DNA of 64,000 nucleotides from Propioniciclava tarda (GTDB lineage: Bacteria > Actinomycetota > Actinomycetes > Propionibacteriales > Propionibacteriaceae). Position 1 is the first letter of the stretch, and each line of letters begins with the position of its first letter. Below are positions 18,753-27,887 of the stretch, one piece after another. The DNA lies in NCBI RefSeq assembly GCF_900182665.1, contig NZ_FXTL01000005.1, positions 62,001 to 126,000 of the forward strand. The letters run 5' to 3'. The position numbers and the translations under genes are program-made. The notes under the pieces were generated by a model. It was not told the origin of the DNA, did not search any database, and was given only the letters and a program-made list of their open reading frames with translations.

Positions 18753-20345
18753 CTGACTGAGAACACCCTGCCGCAGGCAGACGAAAAGCAGACCTTTTCC
18801 GACCTCGGAGTTCACCCCGACATCACCGCCGCCCTCGCTGAGGTCGGCATCGTCCACCCCTTCCCGATCCAGGCCCTGTCCATCCCGATCTCTCTGGTCG
18901 GCACCGACATGATCGGACAGGCCCGCACGGGCACCGGCAAGACCCTCGCGTTCGGCATCACGGTGCTGCAGCGCGTGACGATCGAGGGCGACGACGACTT
19001 CGCCGCCCTCAAGCATCCGGGCAAGCCGCAGGCGCTCATCATGACGCCGACGCGCGAGCTCGCCTTGCAGGTCGCCAAGGACCTTGAGGTCGCCGGCGCG
19101 ATCCGCAAGGCGCGCGTCCTGACCGTCTACGGCGGAGTCGGCTACGAGCCGCAGCTGGACGCCCTCCGCTCCGGTGTCGACATCGTCGTCGGGACGCCGG
19201 GGCGGCTCCTTGACCTGGTGCAGCGCCGCGACCTGGACCTTTCCCACGTCCGCGAGCTCGTGCTGGACGAGGCGGACGAGATGCTCGACCTCGGCTTCCT
19301 GCCCGACGTCGAGCGGCTGATCGCCAAGACCCCCAAGAGCCGCCAGACGATGCTGTTCTCGGCCACCATGCCGGCCGCCGTGGTCGGGCTCTCCCGCATG
19401 CACCTGGACCAGCCGGTCAACATCCGCGCGGAGGCCCACGACGCCAAGGCGACGGTCCCGGACACCACCCAGTTCATCTACCAGGCGCACGACCTGGACA
19501 AGCCCGAGATCGTCGGACGCCTCCTGCAGGCCGAGGGCGTCGGTAAGGTGATGGTCTTCACCCGGACGAAGCGGGCCGCGCAGCGGCTCTCCGACGAGCT
19601 CGAGGACCGCGGCTTCGCGGCGGCGTCCATTCATGGCGACCTGTCCCAGGTGCTGCGCGAGAAGGCTCTGAAGAAGTTCCGCGACGACAAGATCCAGGTC
19701 CTGGTGGCCACGGACGTCGCCGCCCGCGGCATCGACGTCGCCGGCATCACGCACGTCGTCAACTACGAGTGTCCGGACGACGAAAAGACCTACGTCCACC
19801 GCATCGGGCGCACCGGCCGCGCCGGCCGCAAGGGCGTCGCCGTCACGCTGGTCGACTGGGCCGACGTCACCCGGTGGCGCGTGATCAACAAGGCGTTGGA
19901 GCTCGACTTCGAGACGATCCCCGAGACCTACTCGAGTTCGGCCCACCTGTATGCCGACCTCCAGATCCCCGAGGGCACGCGGGGACGCGTCCCCGGCTCG
20001 ACGCCCAAGGTGCGCGAGGACCGCCCGAGCGGCCGCCACGGCGACCACAAGGAGCGCAAGCGCGAGGAGCGTCCGGCGCGCGAGCGCACCCGCCGTCGCC
20101 TGCGCAACGGCGTCGCAGCGGACGCCGACGCGCCCGCCCCCGAAGCGCCCGTCAAGGGCGAGCACCACGGCAAGAAGCACCACAAGGGCGAGCACGGTCC
20201 GGCGGCCGATCAGGCGGCCGAGGGTCAGGCGGCCGAGGCGTCCGACAGCCCCGAGGCCACCCGTCGTCGTCGGCGGCGCCGCGGTGGCCGCGGACGCGGT
20301 GGCCGCGACGGCGATACTCCTCAGGTGGCCGCCGGCACCGAGTGA
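18753..20345 (+). CDS. DEAD-box RNA helicase, RhlE/CshA-like, probable CTG start
   Basis: ATP-dependent RNA helicase of about 530 residues. Motifs run in order: Q motif (FSDLGVHPD followed by FPIQ), [43 protein letters not shown] and [14 protein letters not shown] low-complexity Arg/Gly/Ala tail (last 110 residues) probably binds RNA. The first ATG (18909) would delete the Q motif. Between the upstream in-frame TAG (18627) and 18909 there is no ATG, GTG or TTG, so CTG at 18753, 7 nt after AAAGG, is the best start. Syntenic with Rv3211 (rhlE) downstream of TB9.4. The choice of start is inference; the coding call is firm. Confidence 0.88.
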   Translation: MTENTLPQADEKQTFSDLGVHPDITAALAEVGIVHPFPIQALSIPISLVGTDMIGQARTGTGKTLAFGITVLQRVTIEGDDDFAALKHPGKPQALIMTPTRELALQVAKDLEVAGAIRKARVLTVYGGVGYEPQLDALRSGVDIVVGTPGRLLDLVQRRDLDLSHVRELVLDEADEMLDLGFLPDVERLIAKTPKSRQTMLFSATMPAAVVGLSRMHLDQPVNIRAEAHDAKATVPDTTQFIYQAHDLDKPEIVGRLLQAEGVGKVMVFTRTKRAAQRLSDELEDRGFAAASIHGDLSQVLREKALKKFRDDKIQVLVATDVAARGIDVAGITHVVNYECPDDEKTYVHRIGRTGRAGRKGVAVTLVDWADVTRWRVINKALELDFETIPETYSSSAHLYADLQIPEGTRGRVPGSTPKVREDRPSGRHGDHKERKREERPARERTRRRLRNGVAADADAPAPEAPVKGEHHGKKHHKGEHGPAADQAAEGQAAEASDSPEATRRRRRRRGGRGRGGRDGDTPQVAAGTE

Positions 20346-20379
20346 TCGGCTAGCCCTGCGCGGCCACCATGATGCGGCC

Positions 20380-20819
20380 ATGCAACAGGTCCAAGGAGTC
20401 ATCGCGCGCCAAGGGCGCCCCCGTCGACCTGGTCACGATCAACGTCCCGGACCCGGGTCCGGGTGAGGCGATCGTCAAGGTCCAGGCGTGCGGCGTGTGC
20501 CACACCGATCTGCACTACCGCGAGGGTGGCATCGGCGACTCCTACCCCTACCTGCTCGGCCATGAGGCGGCGGGCGTCGTCGGGTCCGTCGGCGAGGGCG
20601 TCACGAACGTGGCGCCGGGCGACTACGTGATCCTGAACTGGCGGGCCGTGTGCGGCGACTGTCGCGCCTGCCGCAAGGGCCAGCCCTGGTATTGCTTCGC
20701 CACATTCAACGCCACCCAGAAGATGACGCTGACCGACGGCACCGAACTCTCCCCCGCCCTGGGCATCGGGGCCTTCATCGAGAAGACGCTCGTCCACGCC
20801 GGACAGTGCACCAAGGTCG
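20380..20819 (+). pseudogene. mscR: Broken S-(hydroxymethyl)mycothiol dehydrogenase (MscR), 5' part
   Basis: The N-terminal third of the mycothiol-dependent formaldehyde/S-nitrosomycothiol reductase, a zinc alcohol dehydrogenase of about 360 residues. The natural start [10 protein letters not shown] at 20380 is separated from the following [12 protein letters not shown] by one extra base near 20407-20410, so the frame shifts after codon 10. Downstream the sequence is well kept: catalytic zinc site CGVCHTD and GHEAAG, structural zinc site [11 protein letters not shown] followed by a fourth Cys. Similarity stops after GQCTKV near 20819, so the Rossmann NAD-binding half is missing and the reading frame runs into unrelated codons until 20896. 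A restart at ATG 20369 would avoid the frameshift but not the truncation. Non-functional as a dehydrogenase. Confidence 0.85.
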
Positions 20820-20820
20820 G

Positions 20821-21216
20821 ATGTCCCCCGAGCTGTGCGCCCGCTGCGGGGCCCCGATGTGGCTGCACCCCGACGACCTGCCGGTGTGGCACCTGACGCA
20901 CAACAGCGAGCCCGACGGCGAACTGGCCGATGGCCAGGTCATCACGGTCGCTGGGACCGACCTGCACGTCCTGCTCACCCCGGGCCACTCGCCCGGCTCG
21001 GTGTGCCTGTACGCGCCGGACCTCGGCGTGGTGTTCTCGGGCGACACCCTGGTCAACGGCGGGCCCGGCGCGACCGGACGCAGCTTCAGCCACCGGCCGA
21101 CCATCGAGGCGTCCATCCGCGACCGGCTGTTCGCCCTGCCGGACGAGACCATCGTCAAGACCGGTCAGGGCGCCGACACGACGATCGGCGCCGAGCGGGT
21201 CCGGCTGGACGGCTGA
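20821..21216 (+). pseudogene. 3' part of an MBL-fold metallohydrolase (Rv2260-like)
   Basis: The sequence enters an MBL-fold hydrolase at [21 protein letters not shown] and continues to the normal end. The downstream metal ligands are present (LTPGHSPGS and FSGDTL), but the whole N-terminal part with the HxHxDH metal site is absent. In other actinobacteria this hydrolase is encoded directly after mscR (Rv2259-Rv2260), so one deletion of roughly 0.8-1 kb has removed the mscR 3' half and the hydrolase 5' half and joined the rest. The frame differs from that of the mscR fragment. An ATG happens to sit at 20821, so a short product is possible, but not an active enzyme. Confidence 0.8.
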
Positions 21217-21218
21217 GC

Positions 21219-21710
21219 TCAGCCGCGCCTACGCCAGGCGGACGCCGCCGCGAGCGTCGCCACCGCGCAGGCCGCCAGCACAGGGACGCCGCCGCTCGCG
21301 TCCGCTTCGTCGGCGGACGTCTTGGCCGGGACGCCACGGGTCGGCGACACCGGCGTGGGAGTCGGGGCGGGTGTCGGCTTGGGGATCGCCGTGTTCGTCA
21401 GCGAGATGGTGGTGACCCAAGTCTCAGAGTCGTTGGTCACGGTGAAGTCGCCGAGTTGGCCGCCGGTGACGGTGAAGTCGGCCCCGGGCGGGGTGATCGT
21501 GAACCCCTTGCCGTTGGCGGTGGTCCAGCCTCCGGGCCCCTTGCACACCATCAGCGGAGCCGACCGAGTGACGTACCCCGCCGGGGCGGACACCTCGCGC
21601 AAGACCAGGCAGTCGTTGACGGGCAGCGTCCAACCGCCCTCCATCACGATCTCCGGCGAGAAGTGGTCACCGGTGGTGCCGGTCGTGCCGTCCGCCGCTG
21701 GGCCAGCAGC
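21219..21710 (-). pseudogene. C-terminal fragment of a SpaA/Cna-B-like surface protein
   Basis: Reading leftward, the frame opens after a TGA at 21720-21722 and encodes about 165 residues. It contains NDCLVLREVSAPAGYV, the C-terminal strand pattern of SpaA-type pilin and Cna-B domains, a Pro/Thr linker (PKPTPAPTPTPVSPT) and a terminal membrane segment (VPVLAACAVATLAAASAW) with a basic RRRG tail. This is the layout of a cell-wall-anchored protein, but no LPxTG sorting motif is present and only part of one Ig-like domain remains. The first start codons (GTG 21647, ATG 21644) lie inside the domain and no signal peptide exists. Best read as a 5'-truncated remnant next to the broken mscR locus. 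Confidence 0.6.
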
Positions 21711-21844
21711 AGCGCCCGCTCAGGTCCTGGGTGAACCACGGGTGTCAGCCCCGGACGGCCCATGCAGTGGGCCCATTCAGGGTCACCGCTGGCGGACGGT
21801 TCGTAAAAGTCCTCTGAATCGAGGGGTCAGCGGCTCCCCAGAGG

Positions 21845-22870
21845 TCACAGGAAGTACGTGCGCACCGGCGCCAGCAGCCCGACCTTGTCATAGACGCGGG
21901 CCAGCGTCCGAGCCGCCACCTCGCCAGCGCGATCGGCGCTGGACGCGAGGATCCGGTCGAGCTCGGCCGGATCGTCCAGCAACTCCAACGTCCGAGCGCG
22001 GAACGGGGCGACGGCGTCCACGAGGACGTCGGCGGTCTCGACCTTAAGGTGTCCGTACTGCTTGCCTGCGAAGTGGTCCTCCAGCTGCGGGATCGGCGTC
22101 CCCGACAGCACCGAATGGATCATGAGCAGGTTCGAGACGCCGGGCTTGTTCTCCACGTCGTAGCGGATGACGGTCTCGCTGTCCGTCACGGCCGACTTGA
22201 TCTTCTTGGCGTTGCGGCTCGGCTCGTCAAGCAGGTTGATCATGCCGAGCTCGGAGCTTTGGCTCTTGCTCATCTTCTGGGTGGGCTCCTGCAGATCCAT
22301 GATCTTGGCACCCTCCTTGACGATGTAGGGCTCGGGCACGCGCAGCGCCTTCTTGAACCGCTGGTTGAACCGCTCGGCGAGATCGCGCGTGATCTCGAGG
22401 TGCTGCCGCTGGTCCTCCCCCACGGGTACGTACGCCGCGTCGTACAGCAGGATGTCGGCGGCCATCAGGATCGGGTACGTGAACAGCCCGACGTTGGCGT
22501 TGCCGCCCTTGGCCGTCTTGTCCTTGAACTGCGTCATGCGGCTGGCCTCGCCGTAGCTGGTCAGGCACGACAGCACCCACATCAGCTGCGGATGCTCCGG
22601 GACGTGGCTCTGGACGAACACCGGCGACCGCGTCGGATCGACTCCGGCGGCGATGTACTGAGCCGCCGTGAGCCGCGTCCGGGCGCGGAGCAGCTTCGGG
22701 TCGGTCGGGACGGTGAGCGCGTGCAGATCGGCGACGAAGTAGTAGGCGTCGAAGTCGTCCTGCAGCTTGACCCAGTTCACGAGGGCGCCCAGGTAGTTGC
22801 CCAGGTGCAGCGAGTCGTTCGTGGGCTGCATCCCCGACAGAATCCGCTGTCGCTTGACCTCGTCAGTCAT
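21845..22870 (-). CDS. trpS: Tryptophan-tRNA ligase
   Basis: Class I aminoacyl-tRNA synthetase charging tRNA-Trp in the cytoplasm. The 341-residue product has the HIGH-type HLGNY (22-26) and the KMSKS loop (about 199-203), and length is typical of bacterial TrpRS (330-340). The ATG at 22870 is preceded by GGGGAG at 5 nt spacing; the frame continues 11 codons upstream without similarity. A GC-rich hairpin with a T-tract lies upstream on the same strand (22905-22932) and most likely ends the transcript of the PHP gene. I saw no T-box-like structure or Trp-rich leader peptide. Confidence 0.96.
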   Translation of the reverse strand: MTDEVKRQRILSGMQPTNDSLHLGNYLGALVNWVKLQDDFDAYYFVADLHALTVPTDPKLLRARTRLTAAQYIAAGVDPTRSPVFVQSHVPEHPQLMWVLSCLTSYGEASRMTQFKDKTAKGGNANVGLFTYPILMAADILLYDAAYVPVGEDQRQHLEITRDLAERFNQRFKKALRVPEPYIVKEGAKIMDLQEPTQKMSKSQSSELGMINLLDEPSRNAKKIKSAVTDSETVIRYDVENKPGVSNLLMIHSVLSGTPIPQLEDHFAGKQYGHLKVETADVLVDAVAPFRARTLELLDDPAELDRILASSADRAGEVAARTLARVYDKVGLLAPVRTYFL

Positions 22871-22904
22871 CGGTACTCCCCTGTTCTCGCCTCGCCCGGA
22901 CATG

Positions 22905-22932
22905 CAAAACGGCCGCCAACTGCGACGGCCGT
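22905..22932 (-). terminator. Intrinsic terminator between the PHP gene and trpS
   Basis: On the minus strand ACGGCCG (22932-22926) pairs with CGGCCGT (22915-22909) around a 10-nt loop and is followed by TTT. It lies 35 bp before the trpS start, so attenuation of trpS is an alternative reading. Confidence 0.6.
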
Positions 22933-23028
22933 GGTGTCGACATGGGTGATAGGGCCGTCGTTACGGCCGCCACCAACGGAGTCGCTCGTGCATGGCCACG
23001 AGACTACCGCACCGGACGCCTCGCGCGG

Positions 23029-23886
23029 TCAGCCCACGACGCCGCCCCGAGCCCCGATGAGCTCGACCAGCCGGCGGTACATGTCAGGGTCCGTGAGGCA
23101 CGCGCCCAGGGCGTAGCCGGCCTTCTTCCCGGTGCCGTGGTAGTCGGACGACCCTGTCGCCACCAGCCGCAGCTCGTCGACAAGACCGCGCAGGATCGCA
23201 CGCTCCGCCGGCAGGTGGTCGGGATGGTCGACCTCGATGCCGTCCAGCCCGTGCTCGCGCGCCAGCTCGCGCAGGTAGCGCTCGGACAGGTCGTGGCGGC
23301 CCCGCTTCGACCAGGGATGGGCCAGCACCGCCACTCCGGACGCCCCACGCACGAGCTCGATCGCGCGCACCAGCGGCGTCGCGTAGCGCGGGACGTAGCC
23401 GGGCTTGTCGTCGGCGAGCCAGCGCCCGAACGCCTCGTCCCGATCGCGGACGTAGCCCTTGGCCACCATCGCGTCGGCGACATGCGGACGCCCCAGCGAG
23501 GAGGCGTCCTCGGCGAACACCGCCACGTCGGCCTCCGTCAAGGGCATGCCGAGCTCGGCGAGCCGGCGCAGCAGCCGAGGCAGGCGTCCGAACCGCCCGT
23601 CGCGGACGGCGTCCAGTTCGCCGGCCAGTGCCGGATCATCGACGCGGCAGCCGTAGCCGAGCAGGTGCACCGAGTGCCCGCCGACCTCGGCCGACATCTC
23701 GACGCCAGCCAGGAACTCCAGGCCCAGAGCGGACGCCGCCGCGCGCCCCTGCTCGAGGCCGTCGAACGTGTCGTGGTCGGTCAGAGCCACCGCGTCCAGG
23801 CCGGCGGCCTTGGCCGCCGCCATGAGGGCCGCGGGGGCGTCCGTGCCGTCGGAGACTGTGCTGTGCAGGTGCAGGTCGATCTTCAC
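23029..23886 (-). CDS. PHP-domain phosphoesterase (YciV/RNase AM-like)
   Basis: A 285-residue protein of the polymerase-and-histidinol-phosphatase family. Metal-binding motifs appear in order: DLHLHSTVSDGT at the N-terminus, LTDHDTFDG, GVEMSAE, VAVLAHPW, EVDHPDH and GSSDYHG. This motif series and length match the YciV/TrpH group, whose characterised members remove phosphate from nucleoside 3',5'-bisphosphates and trim RNA 5' ends. Two in-frame GTG codons (23892, 23886) precede KIDLHLHS; 23886 is used since the family normally begins right there. A TTG at 23916 is a longer alternative. Downstream a terminator separates it from trpS. The substrate here is inferred from the family only. Confidence 0.8.
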   Translation of the reverse strand: MKIDLHLHSTVSDGTDAPAALMAAAKAAGLDAVALTDHDTFDGLEQGRAAASALGLEFLAGVEMSAEVGGHSVHLLGYGCRVDDPALAGELDAVRDGRFGRLPRLLRRLAELGMPLTEADVAVFAEDASSLGRPHVADAMVAKGYVRDRDEAFGRWLADDKPGYVPRYATPLVRAIELVRGASGVAVLAHPWSKRGRHDLSERYLRELAREHGLDGIEVDHPDHLPAERAILRGLVDELRLVATGSSDYHGTGKKAGYALGACLTDPDMYRRLVELIGARGGVVG

Positions 23887-23971
23887 GCCCACGATTGTCG
23901 CAGCACGCTCCGACAACGCCGGAGGGCGGCGGCCCCGCGGCCACCGCCCTCCGTTGATCCGATCCGTTCGA

Positions 23972-26900
23972 TCAGGCCAGCATCGCCCGCAGCGTCCGGA
24001 GCGCCACCGAGGTCTTCGCCAGGTCGGGGCTGCCCTCGTTGATCTCCTTCAGCGTCTTCAGCTCGGCCTCGGCCCCGTCGATCTTGCGGAGCCAGGCGTC
24101 GACGACCTTCCTCGCGTCCGACTCACCGGGTGCAGCCTCGAGGGCCGCCGCCGAGATGTCGGTCTCGAGCTTCTGCAGGTCGTCGCGCATGGCGGCCTGG
24201 GCCATCAGGTCCCAGCGGCCGACGATGGGCAGCTCGCCGATCCGGTCGAACAGCATGTCCATGCCCAGCACTTCGGCCACCTTGAACATGACCCGGGCCG
24301 TCTCCATCAGGTCGCGTCCGGTGCGCTGAGCAGTCTGGACGATCGGAAGCGCCATGTGGCCGTACCGCGCCAGCGCGGCGAACTCCGCGAGCTCCGGCGC
24401 GACCCCACCGGCCAGGTAAGTCGCCTTCTGCTTCTCGAAGCCCTCACGATGCCGGGGGGTCATGAGTCCGATGAGACCCGACAACACCGTCTGGACGCCG
24501 TCGGAGAACGTCGCCGACTCCGTCTTGATGTCGAGGACGCCGCGGCGGTTGTTGAGCAGCCACCGCGTGGCCCGCTCGACCATGCGCCGGATCTCGATGC
24601 GGACCGCAGCGTCGGCGTCCGGATCGACGCCGGCGACCGGCATGCCCAGCTCGACCTTGGCCACCTGCAGGATGTTGCGCGCGGCCAGCTGGGCCCGCAC
24701 GATCTGCTCGATCGTCGAGCTGGTCTCCTCCGACAGGCGGAAGAAGCTCGTGATGCCCTGGCTGTTCACGAACCGGTTGACCGTCACCGTGGCGACGATC
24801 TCGCGGTGCAGGCGGTGCTTGGCCATGGCGTCCGCGTAGCGCTCCCGCAACGCCTTCGGGAAGTACGTCGTCAGGCGATCCGACAGGTACGGGTCGTCCG
24901 GCAGGTCGGACTCGAGGATCAGGTCCGCGAGCCAGATCTTGGTCCAGGCCAGCAGCGAGCACAGCTCGGGACGCGTCAGCCCCTTGCCGGACGCGATGCG
25001 CTGCGCCATCTGCTCGGACGTCGGCAAACTCTCCAGGCCCCGATTGAGACGGCCGTGGGCCTCCATGATCTTCATCCAGGCCTCGTGCGAGGCCGCCATC
25101 CGCGAGCTGCGGTACGTGCCACACGCCAGGGCGATGTTCTGGTCGATGTTGTGGGCGAGCACCAGCTTCGCCACGTCGTCCGTCATGGACGCCAGCAGCT
25201 CGTTACGCTCCTCGAACGTGAGGCGTCCGGCTGCGACCTCCGCCGCCAGCAGGATCTTGATGTTGACCTCGTGGTCGGACGTGTCGACACCGGCCGAGTT
25301 GTCGATGAAGTCGGTGTTCGCCCGGCCGCCGGCCTGGGCGTACTCGATGCGGCCCTTCTGGGTCCAGCCCAGGTTGCCGCCCTCGCCCGAAATCTTGGCG
25401 CGGACCTCGGCCCCGTTGACGCGCACGGCGTCGTTCGCCTTGTCGCCGCAGTCGGCGTTGGTCTCGCTGGACGCCTTCACGTACGTCCCGATGCCGCCGT
25501 TCCACAGCAGGTCGACCGGGGCCTTGAGGATCGCGTTGATGAGCTCGGTCGGTGTCATCTTGGTGACAGAATCCGGCAGGCCGAGCGCGGCCCGGACCTC
25601 AGGCCCGGTCGGGATCGACTTCGCCGAGCGCGGGAACACGCCGCCGCCGGCGCTGATCAGCTCGGCGTTGTAGTCGGCCCACGTCGAGCCCTTGAGGTTG
25701 AACAGCCGCACCCGCTCGGCGAACGAGGACGCGGCGTCCGGGTTCGGATCGAGGAACACGTGCAGGTGATTGAACGCCGCGACGAGCTTGGTGTGCTCGG
25801 ACAGCATCATGCCGTTGCCGAAAACGTCCCCGGCCATGTCGCCGATGCCGACGCACGTGAAGTCCTCGGTCTGGCAGTCCTTGCCCATCTCGAAGAAGTG
25901 CCGCTTGACGGACTCCCAGGCGCCGCGGGCCGTGATGCCCATGCCCTTGTGGTCGTAGCCGACCGAGCCGCCGGACGCGAAGGCGTCGCCCAGCCAGAAG
26001 CCGCGCTCCAGCGCGATGCCGTTGGCCGTGTCGGAGAACGTCGCGGTGCCCTTGTCGGCGGCCACGACGAGGTAGGGGTCGTCGCCGTCGTACCGGATGA
26101 CGTCCTTGGGCGGGACGACGTGGCCGTCGACGATGTTGTCGGTGATGCTGAGCAGCGAGTTGATGAACTTCTTGTAGGCCGCCACGCCGCCGGCCTGCCA
26201 GCCAGCCCGGTCGACGGACGGGTCCGGCAGGTGCTGGGGCACGAAGCCGCCCTTGGCGCCCACCGGGACGATGACGGTGTTCTTGACCATCTGCGCCTTG
26301 ACCAGGCCGAGGACCTCGGTGCGGAAGTCTTCGGCGCGGTCCGACCAGCGCAGGCCACCGCGGGCGACCATGCCGTAGCGCAGGTGGACGCCGTGGACAT
26401 CAGGCGCGTAGACGAAGATCTCGAAGCGGGGACGCGGCTCGGGCAGCAGGTCCAGCTGGCGGGGCAGCAGCTTGAAGGCCAGCGCGGGCTGGTCGTCGGC
26501 GAACGCGTTGGTCCGCACCATGGCCCGCAGCAGCGCGAGCTGCATCCGGATGATGCGGTCGTGGTCGAGCGACGCGACCTTGTCCAGGGACGCCTCGATC
26601 GCCGCCACGGCGGCCTCGAAGGCTGCTTGGCGGGCGGCCTGATCGGCGAAGGGCCGCTTGGGGTCGAACTTGATCTCGAAGGCGTCCACCAGGGCCGCGG
26701 CGATCGAGGTGTTGGCGTTGAGCGCCATGGAGATGTAGGTCTGGGAGAACGGGATGCCGGCCTGCTGCAGGTAGCGGCTCATGGCACGCAGGAACACGAC
26801 CTGCTGCCAGGTGAGGCCCGCGGTCATGATCAAGCGGGTCATGCGTCCGGCCTCGGCCTTGCCGAAGTACGAGGCGCGCAGGCCATCGGCGAACCGTTGC

Positions 26901-27175
26901 AGTTCGTCGTCGGTGAAGTCGACGCCCTCACTGGTGCGGAAGCCGAGCTCGTAGCTCAGCACCTTCTCGCCGTCGACGACGAGTTCCGAGGGACGCTCCT
27001 CGGTGACCTCGACGCCCAGCGCGGCCAGGTGAGGCATGATCGTCGTGAGCGACATGGGCCGCTTGGTCACGACCTTGAGGACAGGATCGCCACCGGTTTT
27101 CGGCGCTTCCAGATCGAACCTGAGATCGTCAGGTCCGGTCAGTTCGTGCGCCAGGGTGACATCGACATTGTTCAC
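23972..27175 (-). CDS. gdh: NAD-specific glutamate dehydrogenase, short form of the large type
   Basis: Oxidatively deaminates glutamate to 2-oxoglutarate with NAD. The 1067-residue product carries the catalytic region of the large GDH family (GGLRWSDRAEDFRTE, KGGFVP, SGEGGNLGWTQKGRIEYA) and the all-helical C-terminal region. The classic 180-kDa form has about 1600 residues; here the N-terminal 500 or so (most ACT-like domains) are missing. The start GTG at 27175 has a good GGAGAA box 6 nt upstream, so this looks like a genuinely shorter protein, akin to the 115-kDa class, and not a recent truncation. The frame is open to 27292 but without similarity. Divergent from the DUF2505 gene and close to pruA, the preceding step in proline breakdown. 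Confidence 0.88.
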   Translation of the reverse strand: MNNVDVTLAHELTGPDDLRFDLEAPKTGGDPVLKVVTKRPMSLTTIMPHLAALGVEVTEERPSELVVDGEKVLSYELGFRTSEGVDFTDDELQRFADGLRASYFGKAEAGRMTRLIMTAGLTWQQVVFLRAMSRYLQQAGIPFSQTYISMALNANTSIAAALVDAFEIKFDPKRPFADQAARQAAFEAAVAAIEASLDKVASLDHDRIIRMQLALLRAMVRTNAFADDQPALAFKLLPRQLDLLPEPRPRFEIFVYAPDVHGVHLRYGMVARGGLRWSDRAEDFRTEVLGLVKAQMVKNTVIVPVGAKGGFVPQHLPDPSVDRAGWQAGGVAAYKKFINSLLSITDNIVDGHVVPPKDVIRYDGDDPYLVVAADKGTATFSDTANGIALERGFWLGDAFASGGSVGYDHKGMGITARGAWESVKRHFFEMGKDCQTEDFTCVGIGDMAGDVFGNGMMLSEHTKLVAAFNHLHVFLDPNPDAASSFAERVRLFNLKGSTWADYNAELISAGGGVFPRSAKSIPTGPEVRAALGLPDSVTKMTPTELINAILKAPVDLLWNGGIGTYVKASSETNADCGDKANDAVRVNGAEVRAKISGEGGNLGWTQKGRIEYAQAGGRANTDFIDNSAGVDTSDHEVNIKILLAAEVAAGRLTFEERNELLASMTDDVAKLVLAHNIDQNIALACGTYRSSRMAASHEAWMKIMEAHGRLNRGLESLPTSEQMAQRIASGKGLTRPELCSLLAWTKIWLADLILESDLPDDPYLSDRLTTYFPKALRERYADAMAKHRLHREIVATVTVNRFVNSQGITSFFRLSEETSSTIEQIVRAQLAARNILQVAKVELGMPVAGVDPDADAAVRIEIRRMVERATRWLLNNRRGVLDIKTESATFSDGVQTVLSGLIGLMTPRHREGFEKQKATYLAGGVAPELAEFAALARYGHMALPIVQTAQRTGRDLMETARVMFKVAEVLGMDMLFDRIGELPIVGRWDLMAQAAMRDDLQKLETDISAAALEAAPGESDARKVVDAWLRKIDGAEAELKTLKEINEGSPDLAKTSVALRTLRAMLA

Positions 27176-27357
27176 TGCAGTTCTCCAGATTCCGAGATCG
27201 TCGGTTGCTGACGGCCGGCACCACGGGAGCTCTGCACGGTTCTTGCGCATCGGCCCGAATACTCCGCGGTGAGTAGGCTTTCCTTTACCCAATGTATCGG
27301 CGAAAACACCGATCCGCAGGCGAATCGCCTCCCCGAGGCGTCCGGCAGAATGGAGCC

Positions 27358-27843
27358 ATGCAGCTCACCGCACGCCATGTGTTCGAGGCCTCTTGCGATC
27401 GCGTTTTCGCCATGGTCACCGATCCGAGTTTCCTGCTCCAGGCGTGCCGTGACCTCGGCGCGCTGAGCGAAACGATCAGGGTGGAACCGACCGACGTCGG
27501 CGCGATCACTGACGTCGAGGCGGACGTGGAGGTCCCCGGGCCGCTGGCGACCTTCGCCGGACCCACCTCCCGGGTAGTGGAGCGCATGGAGTGGGGGCCG
27601 GCCGACGCCGACGGCGCGCGGAGCGCCCGCTTCAGCATCAAGGTGGTCGGCCTGCCTGTCACGGTGGACGCCGTCGCGCGGCTCGCCCCCATTCCAGGCG
27701 GCTGCGCGGTCGACTACAAGGGCACGCTGGCCGTCAAGGTTCCGCTCATTGGCCCCGTCATCGAGAAGCAGGCGGCGCCGTTCGTCCTGGAGACGCTCGA
27801 CGTGCAGCAGCAGACCGGAAACGCCTGGCTGGCGAGTCACTGA
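27358..27843 (+). CDS. DUF2505 family protein (SRPBCC fold)
   Basis: A 161-residue protein that begins MQLTARHVFEASCDRVFAM, the typical opening of the actinobacterial DUF2505 family, whose predicted fold is the START/Bet v1-like SRPBCC barrel. The middle has alternating short strands (VEVPGPLATF, ARFSIKVVGLPVT) and the C-terminal helix (IEKQAAPFVLETLDVQQQTGN) expected of that fold. Members presumably bind a hydrophobic ligand; none is known to me. A GGAG box lies 3-4 nt ahead of the ATG at 27358. It stands alone between the divergent glutamate dehydrogenase and the convergent pruA. Confidence 0.8.
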   Translation: MQLTARHVFEASCDRVFAMVTDPSFLLQACRDLGALSETIRVEPTDVGAITDVEADVEVPGPLATFAGPTSRVVERMEWGPADADGARSARFSIKVVGLPVTVDAVARLAPIPGGCAVDYKGTLAVKVPLIGPVIEKQAAPFVLETLDVQQQTGNAWLASH

Positions 27844-27887
27844 CGCGTCCCTGCGCATGTCCGCTCATCTCTCGGGGCGAACGGTCC

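Noticed and set aside
22871-23028. T-box or Trp-attenuator in front of trpS
   Set aside because: No T-box core sequence, no leader peptide rich in Trp; only a simple terminator hairpin is present.
23768-27211. 1147-codon plus-strand frame opposite glutamate dehydrogenase
   Set aside because: Antisense shadow without any recognisable motif; composition follows the reverse complement of GDH codons.
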